Origin: CAZGIF01 sp964526045
GTDB lineage: Bacteria; Patescibacteriota; Gracilibacteria; Absconditabacterales; Absconditicoccaceae
DNA length: 64,000 bases
Direction of reading: 5' to 3'
Assembly: GCA_964526045.1 (NCBI GenBank)
Contig: CAZGIF010000002.1
Span: forward strand, 248,001 to 312,000
Shown here: in pieces, positions 32,642 through 43,655 of the stretch
Numbering within the stretch: the stretch's first letter is position 1
Layout of the letters: each line of letters starts with the position of its first letter
Made by a program: the position numbers and the translations under genes
The notes under the pieces: model-generated
The model's input: only the letters and a program-made list of their open reading frames with translations
Told to the model about the DNA's origin: nothing
The model's database searches: none

Positions 32642-33313
32642 ATGTTGTATGTGGTTCCAACACCTATTTGAAACAAAGATGATATCACACTCAGGGCATT
32701 ACAATTGCTAAAAGATGTTGATATTATGGTCTGTGAAGATACAAGAACAACCAAAAAATTATTGTGAATGTATGATATTGTGTATTCAAAAAAAGAATTT
32801 TTGTCGTTGACGAGTTATACGAGTCCATCTCGTTTGTCACACATATTGGGTTTATGTAAAGATTATGATGTGTTGTTGGTATCTGATGCTGGAACTCCTT
32901 GATTTTCTGATCCTGGTAAAACGTTTTTGTTTGCTTGTCAGGAAGCAGACATAGCTTTTACGGTATTGCCATGAGCAAATGCTCTCATTCCTGCTATAGT
33001 TAGTGCTGGGTTTCCTACTCAAAACTTTGTCTTTTTGGGATTCTTACCAACAAAAAAAGGGAGACAGACATCAATTACGTCAATCGTGCAATCCAGTCAG
33101 CCAGTATTTTTTTATGAGTCTGTTCATCGTATCCAAAAAACGATTCAACAACTTGTGGATGCCTGATGTGTGTGACGTGTCAGTATAGCAAGAGAAGTAT
33201 CGAAAATGTTTGAACAATGTTTGACTCTTCCTATCAGCGATATGCTTGAGCAGTTACAATCTTGAAAAATCGTGCAAAAGTGAGAGTTTGTCGTTTGAGT
33301 ACGAAATTGATAG
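32642..33313 (+). CDS. rsmI: 16S rRNA (cytidine1402-2'-O)-methyltransferase RsmI
   Basis: A 223-aa protein starting MLYVVPTPIGNKDDITLRAL, the invariant RsmI N terminus. Other hallmarks: VCEDTRTTKKLL, LLVSDAGTPGFSDPG and VLPGANALIPAIVSAG, then FLGFLPTKKGRQ. TGA glycines fall in PIGN, GTPG and LPGA. It 2'-O-methylates C1402 of 16S rRNA; the N4-methyltransferase for the same base (rsmH) is also in this window. The C terminus is slightly short, as in many CPR members. No Shine-Dalgarno is evident. Confidence 0.93.
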
Positions 33314-33382
33314 TCTTCTCTTGATTCTTTTTGTAGTTCGACTACCATATCAGTATATATTTTTATCTTTTTTGTGTCTAAA

Positions 33383-34153
33383 ATGACTCTTGTGAATCGT
33401 GGTATAGTATTGTGTGGTGTATGTGTTGCTAGTTTCTGTAGTATGCAAGTAGTTTGATTGTCGGTTTTTGCACAAGAAGATAGTTCTTTCGTGATTTGAT
33501 CAGAAGATATTGATATGGTTATCAGTCAGGAAAATGAGTCATTGATGAATGATTTGTCTTCAGTTATTCAAGAAGCAGAACAAATCGTCATACCATCTCC
33601 TGATGTTTTGTTACAATCGGATAGTGCTGGTTGATTGATGTCAAGTGATGTAGAATTGCGTTCTGCAGTACGTTTACTGTTTGATTATGGGGTGACAAAA
33701 TACAGCGAACCAGTTTCTTTTATGGCTCAAAATCCTATTAGAAGAGATGAAGCTGCTACTTTGTTTGTGAGATTTGCTCAACACATAAACTTATACCAAA
33801 AAAACACTCAATCATCGTGTGTCTTTCGTGATATTGCATTGGCACATGAAGATTTGCAAGATGAAGTACAAGAAGCATGTGAGTGAGGATTGTTTCAATG
33901 ATCAGCATGAGCTTTTATGCCTACTGATTCGATAACAAATGCACAAGCAGTTATCGTTATAGTAAGATTATTAGATGGTAAAAAAGAAGAATCATCTGAC
34001 ACGCATTACGCTACTGCATATGTTGACGCTGCAAATCGTATGTGACTGTTACAAGGTTTATGAATGAATGATGTGCAAACATGGGATGAACCAGCAACAA
34101 GATGACAAGTTGCACTTTTGTTAGCGAGAGCGGATGCATATAGTACAGATTAA
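33383..34153 (+). CDS. Secreted SLH-like domain protein
   Basis: A 256-aa protein with a signal peptide (VASFCSMQVVGLSVFAQE) and a C-terminal region built like S-layer homology repeats: NPIRRDEAATLFVRFAQHI, SSCVFRDIALAHEDL, then EACEGGLFQGSAGAFMPTDS and TNAQAVIVIVRLL. Two cysteines (in SSCVF and EACEG) are also present at the same places in the SLH-like regions at 17.4 kb and 57 kb. It may anchor to the cell surface. The next gene, also secreted, starts 40 bp downstream in the same direction. Confidence 0.75.
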
Positions 34154-34193
34154 TAAAAAAGATTAATAAAACTCTTTATCTTATGTGTTAGCT

Positions 34194-35561
34194 ATGAAAT
34201 ATTTTTCTTCGAGATATGTGTTTTTTGGGCTATGCGTTTTTTCCACTGTATTTTTGTATTCTGCGTCGTTGTGATTTGTTGCACCTGTTTTTGCTGATAT
34301 TACTGATGTTGATATTCTAGATGACATATGTGCTAGTTCTTTGGATACAATACTTGCTACAAACAAAGATGCATATATTACTTGATGTACAAAAAATACT
34401 AGGCTTGTAACAAAAGTACGTTCTCTTGTGTGATGACTTACTAGCGGTCAGAAATCTATTCTTTTTGATCGTATGTATAATCGTACGCAAAAAATATTAG
34501 CTTCTGATGTTTCTCAAAACAAAAAAGATTTATATACGCTAGTGACATTGGTTTTATATACACCACCAGTTGTCGATTTGTCCAATCAAATGTCAGTAAC
34601 CTGTGAAGACAGCCTTCGTCTAGATATTCAAAAAATAGAGAATATGTCTCTTGGATGACAAATTTTGTGAAATAGTGTATGAGTTCCTATCTGAGCATTT
34701 ACTATTTCATTTTTGGGAGATGTTGTGGTCAAACGCTTGGTTTTTGAGAGAATATGAGGGTGAGATGAAACACTCGAGTCAGTTGCGCTCAGAAATCTAA
34801 CAACCAAAGAAAGACTTGGTGATGTTCGTAGTGATGACAGAAATGATGTGTCGTTTGCAATAGATCATATATGAGTTGTTTGAGAGTCTTTGCCGATTGA
34901 GATGATAGCGCATGTAGGACCTGCGTATCGTGATGATGATGAAACTGAAGACCTCGCGGCTTGAGATACATTTTTCTTTGTTCTCAAAACCATAGAATTA
35001 GACTGCTGAAATATAGAAATACAAAAAGATATCGGTATAAGATCTACTGTGAGTACCAAAAACGCTGGGACTGTTTCTATCAAACCTGATCAAAAACTTC
35101 GTGATACAAATGCATGAGCAACACAGGTCTTGATTGCTTCATATGAACTAACATTTGATGACCCAACCCTCAAACAATGATATCTTGAGTCAATAACATT
35201 TACGAATGAGTGATCCATAGATCTAGATGAAGCAACAACCAACATCACAGCTTATGTAGATAATCAAAAAACATCTGACACAGTGGACGCATACGATCAA
35301 AATTCTGTCAGTCTCAATTTTGATAGATTTGTGTTGGAAGAGTGAGTGTCTTATAGTTTGGGTGTGTATGCAGACATGGTTCGTGGAGTAGAGGAGATGC
35401 TTCGTTTGGATATTACAGATACTCTTGATTTTGTGGTCTCGACACGTGGATGAGAATACGCTTCAAATTCTGTTGCTTTGATGAATATCTCTGAGTCAGA
35501 TGAAGAAAAAGATGATAGAACAATCACATTGAAACCATGACGTATCTGAATTCGTAAATAA
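34194..35561 (+). CDS. Secreted hypothetical surface protein
   Basis: A 455-aa protein with an N-terminal signal peptide (FFGLCVFSTVFLYSASLGFV). After a helical region of about 130 residues with four cysteines (DDICAS, TGCTKN, TCEDS) it becomes beta-rich with Thr, Asp and Val-rich strands typical of Ig-like or filament-forming surface proteins (VSLNFDRFVLEEG, EYASNSVALMNISES). No known domain recognised. It follows the SLH-like gene and precedes a MraY-type gene by 20 bp, so they may share a transcript. Confidence 0.6.
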
Positions 35562-35581
35562 TTTTTATATTTTACTAACGT

Positions 35582-36682
35582 ATGTTGTACGTTTGAATTG
35601 TTTGTATTATTTGTGTATTGGTGTATTGTTGACTGCTTGTGTCTCGTAAATTTCGTATTTTGGATAAACCACACAAGTATGCTGATATTAGATGAAGAAA
35701 GCCAATACCAACGTTACAATGAGTTTTTTTGTATATAATTTTTGTGATAATTTTAGCGGTTTTTTTTCCAGATATTCTGACCTGACAAATTGGTATATCG
35801 TTACTATTGTGATGATTGCCTCTTGTGGTCGCTGGTATGCTTGATGATGTTTTTTTTGAAAAAATCTCCTTGCCAGCACGAAGTAGATTTTTGTTACAGA
35901 TATGTGTTTGATTGTGAGTAACTATCTATGCTGATCTTGGATTTTCTCAATTTGCTGTTTTGTGATTTGTAGTGGAGTTCTGATATTGGTGAGGAGTTTT
36001 ACTCAGTACTTTACGGTTTGTTTGATGTATCAATGCAGTCAATCGGTTTGATGGTATAAACGGACAGGCAAGCGGGGTGTCGAGCGTGTGATATGCAACG
36101 ATACTTTTTTTGATTTGAACGGTGGTACAACAAACATACATTCACATGACACCAGAACATACATTGCTCATGGATAATGTACAAATTGTCAGTTTCATTT
36201 TGTTTGTATTGTCGAGCGCGTATGCAATTGTTGAGTGGAAACCTTCTGGACTTGTGAGAGATCCTTGAACATTTTTTTATGGTTTTTCTTTGGCATATTT
36301 GTCTTTGATTTGATGAGCAAAAGTTTGAACAATGCTGGTTGTTTTGTCACTAGTTATTTTTGATGCGATTTGGGTATGTTTACATAGAATCTTTGTTCTC
36401 AAAAAAGCTCCGCGAAAGTGAGATTATACGCATTTGCATCATAGGTTACAATGATTGGGACGAACCAAAAAAGAAGTCAATGTATTTTTGTGGTTATGGT
36501 CGTTGGTTATGATGATTTTGATGCTTTTGCAATGAGACAATAAAGTTGCAAAAATTGTTATTTTTGTGATGATGGCGCTGATATTTTTTGGAGTAAATTC
36601 ATATATTTTTTGGTACAAAAAAGCGAAATGCTGACTGTGAATGCAGATTAGACCAGTTGAGTCCGACAAACCCAAAAAGTAA
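35582..36682 (+). CDS. MraY/WecA-family polyprenyl-phosphate sugar-1-phosphate transferase
   Basis: A 366-aa polytopic membrane protein. Family blocks are present: LDKPHKYADIRGRKPIPTLQ near the N terminus, AGMLDDV (Asp-rich loop), INAVNRFDGINGQASGVSS (the NxxNxxDGxxGL-like catalytic loop) and THLHHRLQGLGRTKKEV (the HxHH loop). It transfers a sugar-1-phosphate from a UDP-sugar to undecaprenyl phosphate, starting cell-wall or surface glycan synthesis. The HLHHRL motif points to the WecA/TagO/WbpL side rather than MraY, and it is not in a dcw context. Glycines in many loops are TGA. Confidence 0.85.
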
Positions 36683-36699
36683 TTTTTGATTAGTTTTGT

Positions 36700-37491
36700 A
36701 TGTGTATGCGTTCTTATATACCTTATTTTGTAAAGTTTGTACTAATATTGGCTCGTGCATGTTTGTTTGCAGGGCTCTTTTTTGCGTGTGTGATTTTTGG
36801 AAGATATGTGACTACATTTGGACTACATTTTGCTGATTATATGTTTGTTTGTGTATTGCTTACACAATGCATTTTGCTTGTGACCAAAGTTGAGTCTCCA
36901 AAGGAACTTGCGATAATTATGATATATCATGTGATATGATTTGCGATGGAAGCATTCAAAGTCTGGGTATGATCTCGAGAGTATCAAGATACGTGATTCT
37001 TTACTGCACTAAACGTTCCATTGTTTAGTGGATTTATGTATTCGGCTGTTGGAAGTTTTTTGTTTCAATGATATAAGTTATTACGTCTGAGATTTTCTCA
37101 TTTTCCGTCTTTTGTACACATAATACCAATTGCTATTTTGATTTATATCAACTTTTTTACACATCATTATCTACCGGATATCAGATATATACTGATTGTT
37201 GCTATTTGTCTAGTAGCTCGACGTACAGTTGCACATATCATAATCAACAAAAAGCATTTTTCTATGCCAGTATTACTATGATTGTTTTTTTGTTGATTCT
37301 TTTTGCGAGTAGCAGAAAATATAGCAACATATTTGCAAGTCCGAGTCTACCCAAACCAACTTTGAGGACGAGCATTAGTTTCGTTTCATAAAATTATAGC
37401 TTGGTTTTTATTGTTTATTGTGAGTACGGTTATAGTTTTGTATGCGATTTATAAGTGGTATGGAAAAGATGCTATTGTGTATAAAGAGTAA
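36700..37491 (+). CDS. DUF817 family integral membrane protein
   Basis: A 263-aa protein with about seven hydrophobic segments. DUF817 signatures are clear: GFAMEAFKVWVGS, LNVPLFSGFMYSAVGSF, INFFTHHYLPDIRY, FSMPVLLGLFF and RVAENIATYLQVG. Function of the family is not known. It is 17 bp downstream of the MraY/WecA-type gene, so they are likely in one operon, suggesting a possible link to lipid or envelope metabolism. Confidence 0.85.
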
Positions 37492-37511
37492 TGACTTTTC
37501 TAATATAAGAT

Positions 37512-37961
37512 TTAATTGTTGCTTATCATTTTCTCAGCTATTTCTTGCAATTTTTCGTTATTTCTTACTTTTTGTTCGTATATTATTGATCCATGTGTAA
37601 CTCATCCATTCATATTACCATATATCTCGATAAGTATCATTTCAGTTATTTTTCCATTAATGTAATTATTTACTTCACTATTCTCTTCTAATTGTTGGGG
37701 TAAAAGAGGTTCTGTTGTTTTTAAGAAATCAAAAAGTTGTTTTTTTCATTTGTCAGATATTTCAATATTTGCTGATATGGTATTTTCTATCTTGTTTACA
37801 GTTTCCTGTATTTTTTTTACTTTATCCTCTCAATTACTCTCATCTATTTGTATGATCTCATCATCGAGTAATGTTTTAAGTTCAGTACTAAGCTTTTTTT
37901 GTTTTTCTTTAGAAATTTGTATTCAGCTTAAAGCAAGAAATTCACTTGTTTTTTGAATCAT
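37512..37961 (-). CDS. Hypothetical coiled-coil-like protein
   Basis: A 149-aa highly charged protein (Lys/Glu/Ile-rich) beginning MIQKTSEFLALSG, with long predicted helices (SKEKQKKLSTELKTLLDDE, VKKIQETVNKIENTI). No signal or membrane segment. It ends converging on the DUF817 gene with a 20-bp gap and is preceded on its own strand by a 945-aa unknown protein's region to the right (74-bp gap). Not recognised. Confidence 0.45.
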
Positions 37962-38035
37962 AATATAAGAATTATAAAACTTTTTCTTATTTTATATATT
38001 ATTTTATTTGTCAATAATTTTTTATGATAAAAACA

Positions 38036-40873
38036 TTAAGCAGCTATCTTTGTTACTCTTGTAGGCATTGTAACAGATTTTGCAACATTTGGTTGAATTG
38101 TTCTTGGATTTCAAGAAACCTTGAAAAGCCCTGCTCATTTATCTAATCATTTTGAGAAGAGCTTTTGCGTAGGGAGTCAGAGCATCAATACTGTTGTCAT
38201 CTGCACATCTTCTTCTGTTGGCAACACTCAGCCGAAAATATCTTCAAGCTTTCTATCCCCATAAAGGACTTGCGTCATGTTGAGTCATGTTCTATATCCG
38301 ACGCTATTTGCTACCAAGACCCTTGTAAATTCTTCTGCAACTTTGACTCATTTTTCTGCAAGTTTCATAGTTTGGAGCATAACCATTTCTCATGGAAATT
38401 TGGCATATAGTTGTTTGACGGACAATCACTGTGCCATACCATCTATGACGGTATTCATGACCTTTCCACACAGACTTTTTGCTCAGTCAGGCATATTTTT
38501 TAAAAATTGAAACTGACCCAAGAATTCGTTCATATTGTTTTTCATGCTACGAGCTATATCGTCTGTAGTGCTTGCGACTTTCATACCAACTTTGAGCGCA
38601 CTTTTCCCATCTTGGATTCATCATATGACCTTTTTTGCTAACTTTCATACTGTTCCTGCAAGGATTCCATCTACCCAATAGTACCCAACATTTGCAAATG
38701 CATTTTCTGCAATATTTTTCCCAACATCAGACATATTTTTGGCTCATGCACTTCTCAATGCTCCATACGTTGCACCAAATGCTAGTCACTCGACGGTAGC
38801 TTTTGTTGTTGTATCTGCAAATTTGACAATAGTTTGTAGACGAGAAGATAGTTTTTGAATGTCTCAAAGACGCGTTGCAATGCTCAGGTATTTCATAGCA
38901 AAACGAGATACAACAGATCAAGAGACACATGAGGCTGCAAAAACTATCGCTTCCGATGTAAAATATGCAATCTTTTGTTGTTGCATGTCAGTTTGGAGTT
39001 TGTTTTGCAGTTTGATAAGATTTGTAAATTCTTCATGATCATTGGGGATGATACGTTCTGCTTGGTTGAGTCATTTGGCATATTGTCTCATCATACTATT
39101 CCCAATCTGTTTGACTGTACTATCTACAAATAACGCTTGTAACTCATCAGTATTTGACGTAACTTCTGTTATTTTTTCGTTACACGTGTTTGTTCGTCGT
39201 TGCTTGTTTTCTGGAGATAAAGAATTTCGACTATCTCTATGTTTGGTAAATGCAGCTGTTGCTTGTCATCATCAAACGATTCATTGTACGGTATTCGCAA
39301 GAGAGTTTTTTGAATCTGGACTTTGTAAAAATCATAGTTTCTGTTCGTATTGTTCTGGTGATATTCTTCATTCTAGTGACTGAATATGCACTTCCTTGAC
39401 GTATTGTTGGAACGATTTTTCGTTGTCTTTATAGCTATAGACATCTTTGGTTTGTGCTTGCAGTTCTTGTACTTGCTTTTCTGCAAAAGCTGGAACTTGA
39501 TTGAGGGAACGATGTATTTTTGACATTGCACGCAAAAAACTTTTGTCTGTTGCAGAAAACCCGTATTTATCTAAATATTCTTCTGCCATTGCTCATGTTA
39601 CTGTATTATTTTTGCTATCTACTGATAACCAATGTTGTAGATCAGTATCTTTTTTGAGTGTTTGGATAAGTCACATTTCGTGTTTTGGCAACAATCAATG
39701 TGTGTCAAATGCATTAATCATGCTATTAAACACTCATTCTGAATTATACGGTTCGCTTATAGCTATTGCATTTATACTTTGTCATAATTTACTATCTGCT
39801 AAAAGTTCGTCCATTCTAGCGTTTGTTTGACCTGCAACTATTTCCGTACTTCATGCTCTATCAATTCACGTTGCACCTGCCAAACTATTATCCATCATAT
39901 CGTGACTTCACCCCAAAATATCCATAAATCACGCCAGATCGTGATCTGGGTCAGTCGATGCTTTTTGTAAGTAGTTTATAAGATCTTGTTGGATATTTGT
40001 GTCATTTGATGCCATTGAATTTCATTGGAAGATTCATGCACCGTGTGATTTATCCAAAGCTCATAACTCTTGTACCAATGGGGTCAAAAGTTTCATAGTT
40101 TTTTGTGGACTATCTTGGTTGTCTTCGACTATACTATTTCGTGAAGATTCGATTTTTTGCAATCTGTCATAAGGTATGTCTCATCCTTGAGCTTGTAATG
40201 CTTGTGTCATGATTGAAACAAGTGAACTTCCCATTGCTTGCATTCATGCAGGTATTTTTTGCATGCGAAGCATGTTCGTCAGATTGTCTATGTTGTTTTT
40301 TGTTTTCGGATCCAATATGTTGAGTCATCATACTCATGCTCATGGTATAACGATTTCTCATTTGTAGATAGTTATATTCTTCATAATATCTTCCTCTGTT
40401 TCCATACTCAGCATCATGTCTTGTTCTTTTTGATCTGCATAGTTAATCACAAATGCTTGTGTTCTTTCTGCTCGAGATACTCATTGCTGAGTTATGTCTC
40501 ATCATTGCATATGTTCATCTCGATACGAAACAAGCATAATGACATTTTTGTCAAAATCTGACATAGATTTGGTTAATCAAATGACATCTCAATCACTCCT
40601 TGCTCTTTCCAACATGATTTGTTTTGCAAATGCGTCCATTGTTTTTGTTATAGGTTTCATCATGTCAGCACGTTCTTCTGCTCGTTCTTTTTGTGAAAGG
40701 AGTCAGTTTTTTTCTGGATTCGGCAAAAGGTCCTTGAGCTTTTTCAACTCATTTTCGTCAATTCAATCAAATGGATAGATACTTTCTAGCTTTTTTATTT
40801 TTTCTTGTTGTGCTTGATCTACCGCGCTTTGTTGTTGGAGTTGTTCTGATTGTTGTGATTCTCCAAATGGCAT
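38036..40873 (-). CDS. Large hypothetical protein (945 aa)
   Basis: An unbroken 945-aa frame beginning MPFGESQQSEQLQQQSAV and ending PTRVTKIAA. I checked every line for TAA/TAG in this frame; none occurs, while TGA codons are frequent. The first 500 residues are Gln/Lys/Asp/Met-rich and helical with no cysteines to speak of; a few hydrophobic stretches occur in the C-terminal third (EAIVFAASCVSGSVVSRFAM, VDGILAGTVGKLAKKVIGG). No signal peptide. Composition (Met- and Gln-rich, amphipathic) suggests a large structural or membrane-associated assembly. It is immediately downstream of a 109-aa partner (3-bp gap). Confidence 0.6.
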
Positions 40874-40876
40874 GTT

Positions 40877-41206
40877 TTAGTCTATCATTTCTAACAAAAG
40901 ATCGGCTTCTTTTTCATCCTCGAGATGTTGCTGTTGAGTACGTTGCTGTTGTATTTGGATATTGTCAAAAACTTTTTTGACAGCGAGGCGTTCCTTTTCG
41001 TTCATATTATCTCTCATCGTCAAGATGAGTTCATATGCTCTTGTGACAAAATACATTTTTTGTTCTTGGTCAGGAGCAGACTTGATAACATTTGTATACA
41101 TTCACGTCCGTTCTTGATCTTTCAAAATATCCAAAAGGGTAAGCACATATTCTTCTTGCTTACTTGCTTCTAGTTGATATCGTGACTGTTTTATAGAACT
41201 AGCCAT
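40877..41206 (-). CDS. Small helical partner of the 945-aa protein
   Basis: A 109-aa, fully helical protein (MASSIKQSRYQLEASKQEEY onwards) ending in an acidic tail (HLEDEKEADLLLEMID). Its stop lies 3 bp before the start of the 945-aa gene, so translation is likely coupled and the products may interact. Glutamine-rich linker IQQQRTQQQH. No homology recognised. It starts a two-gene operon read leftwards. Confidence 0.55.
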
Positions 41207-41414
41207 ACTACAAAAATTAACATAAAAAAGAAGCCTGACTTTATTGTAGTCAGACTTGTTATTTTTCGTAGTTATTGGGTTATATTGTTGTGATTACTAT
41301 GGACATTTTGTGTGATTTCTGTTAGCTGTGTTAGAGTAAAATTCATTCTTGTCACTTTTGGGGTTCTGATACGTTCTTATGGTAGAACTACTTTATACTT
41401 TTTGTTTTTATCAC

Positions 41415-42773
41415 ATGATGTTAGGTCATATGACATTAGGAAAAAAATTACTGTCTGTTTTTTTACTTTCTTTGGTTGTAGTAGTTTGAGTGGTTGTAGC
41501 ACAACCATATTTCCAGCAAAATAAACTCGATGCTACTTTTGTACCACGAAATACCTGAGCTTCAGAGTATTTTTCTCAAAAAGAATATCTCCATGATGGA
41601 AGCTATGCAAGAAGGAGAATTTTTTATCAGGGACAAGACTCTAATGCTATTTTTGTAGATCCAACATTTTGACACTATGGAGCAGAGGAACGAAATGCTA
41701 TTGAACGTGCAAAAAGTAAATCGTGTTGAAATTACTTAGAAGATTTTGGTACGTTTAACTACCAAACTTCGCTTTCTTGACAAGAAGCAATTCGTGACTG
41801 ATTGCTACAAAAGCTTGATAGATGTTATGTTACACTTGGTTCGTATGCTATTACTCAATCTGCTCATGGTCTCTTAGAGAAAGAAAAGGCAGTATTAAAG
41901 AAAACAATAATGGATATGTACCAACCTTCACTATTGATAGTAGTAGGAGGTCTTTCTACTATTTCTACTAGCGATAAATCAAACGTAACAACTGATTTGG
42001 TAGATGCGCAGCATCATTTGGAGGAATCATTGAGATCTCCTAGCTTAGATACTGCATCGGCGGAACAATTACATTATTTTATTGAAAAGAGAAATGCAAT
42101 AGCCAAACGTTATTATGACATTAATATGCAATATGCTACAGATGTTTGAAAAATTTATTTTACCGATAAGTATGATGCGGAAATAAAAGATATAGATATA
42201 GATACTAGTATAGATTATTTTCTTGCATTATTGAAAGAACCGCTCAGGAAATATATTGTTTTGAACTATCCTGATATGGCGACTGATGAATACTCACGAA
42301 CATCGGCAAATCTAACTTCAATACTAGATTGAGTTGATGCTATTGTCAATAATAATCATACTTACCTTGCACGTATTTTTGTTTCTAATTGAGATAATGC
42401 CTGATTGGAAGATCTACTATGATTGGTAAAAAAACGTATAACATCTAGTCTACTTACTGTAGATCAAAATAATATGTCTTTAATGAATGATAGAATTATG
42501 CCAGCATATTATAGTCCGACTAATACTAATGATGATTATTTAGACATAATAACAAGTTTATGGAACTGACATATTGTTAGTATCAATGATTTGTTTTTGC
42601 AACATACACATGCAAATATATTCCAAAAGTATTTTTTGCGAAAAGATATTATAACAGAAATTGACTCTTTGTATTATAGTCTTGATCCATATGTTGAAGA
42701 TCAATACTATTATTATGCATTTCGATCAGAAAAAGAGCGTTATATACAACATCTTAGAGAGCTATTATACTAA
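41415..42773 (+). CDS. Hypothetical membrane-anchored protein
   Basis: A 452-aa protein with an N-terminal anchor (MTLGKKLLSVFLLSLVVVVG) and a large external, mainly helical domain; cysteines are few (KSKSCGNYL, DRCYVT). A second ATG one codon downstream is possible. No known domain. It is followed after 19 bp by an ECF sigma factor and a small membrane protein in the same direction, so the three probably form one envelope-sensing operon. Confidence 0.55.
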
Positions 42774-42792
42774 GTTTTATTTTTCTTCGTTC

Positions 42793-43359
42793 ATGGTAGA
42801 TCAAACATCCTACTGGCTTGCTCAAATAAAGAAGTGAAACAAACAAGTATTTGCTGACATCTATGATATGTTTATTGATGATGTTTATAGATTTGTATCC
42901 TTTCGTATTGATCAGAGACCAGATATTGAAGATACTGTTTCACAAGTTTTTTATAAAGCATTCTGTTCATTAGATTCACTTAACCATAATAAATTTTTGT
43001 CACGATTATATACAATAAGTCGCACTACAGTTGTGGACTTTTATAGGAAAAAATGAACACTGACACTTGAGGAAGCACTGGTAGTTACTCAAGAAACGAC
43101 TATGATTGATCGTCTAAATGCTCTGACGATATCTGAGTCAATACTTGCGTATATCAAAACATTGTGAAACGATATCTATTCTGTATTTGATATGAGACAT
43201 TCGCTTTGATGTTCATATAAAGAAATAAGTTATATTAATGGAAAATCTGAATCTGCGAACAAAAAAATATATAGCAGGTTACTAAAAGATTTACATGTTC
43301 GCTTTTGAAAAACTTTCTCATGTGTTTTATTTTACTTGTTTTTGTTTCTATGGTCTTAG
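42793..43359 (+). CDS. ECF-type RNA polymerase sigma factor (second)
   Basis: A 188-aa sigma-70 family protein. Region 2: ADIYDMFIDDVYRFVSFRID and DIEDTVSQVFYKAFCSL, then FLSRLYTISRTTVVDFYRKK. Region 4: IYSVFDMRHSLGCSYKEISY and NGKSESANKKIYSRLLKDL. It shares layout with the sigma factor at 10.2 kb but is divergent in sequence. The C-terminal 20 residues become hydrophobic (CVLFYLFLFLWS), which is unusual and overlaps the start of the next gene by 10 bp. Confidence 0.8.
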
Positions 43360-43652
43360 ATACACATATTGCTAACAAAAAGTTCAAAGAGGATTTGAGA
43401 AAAAATATATCTTTTTGGATTAAAAATGAGTCTCATGATGCTTTTCCCATCTATAAAAAAAACTCACATCTAAGGACGTGAGCTTTCTTACAAAATCGAC
43501 GTTTTGTTGTTGTGTGCGTATTGAGTGTTTTGCTTTTTGTTTCTATGTTAGTATATAAACCAAAAGAAGAACCATCCTATATTTGACTAACGAAACTTGA
43601 CCGTCTTAATATAGTTTTCGAACCAAGCTTTGATTGATCATTTGATCAATAA
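43350..43652 (+). CDS. Small single-pass membrane protein, putative anti-sigma factor
   Basis: A 100-aa protein overlapping the 3' end of the sigma gene (ATG at 43350). It has a cytoplasmic N-terminal half of about 55 residues (NKKFKEDLRKNISFWIKNES), one transmembrane helix (VVVCVLSVLLFVSMLVY) and a short outer tail. Overlap with a sigma gene plus this topology suggests an anti-sigma factor without a large sensor domain; the preceding 452-aa protein could be the sensor. Inferred from context only. It converges on the PBP gene with a 3-bp gap. Confidence 0.55.
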
Positions 43653-43655
43653 TAG

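Noticed and set aside
41225..41262. Inverted repeat AGCCTGACT / AGTCAGACT between divergent genes as a terminator
   Set aside because: It lies upstream of both genes, has mismatches and no clean T tract for either strand, so no function is assigned.
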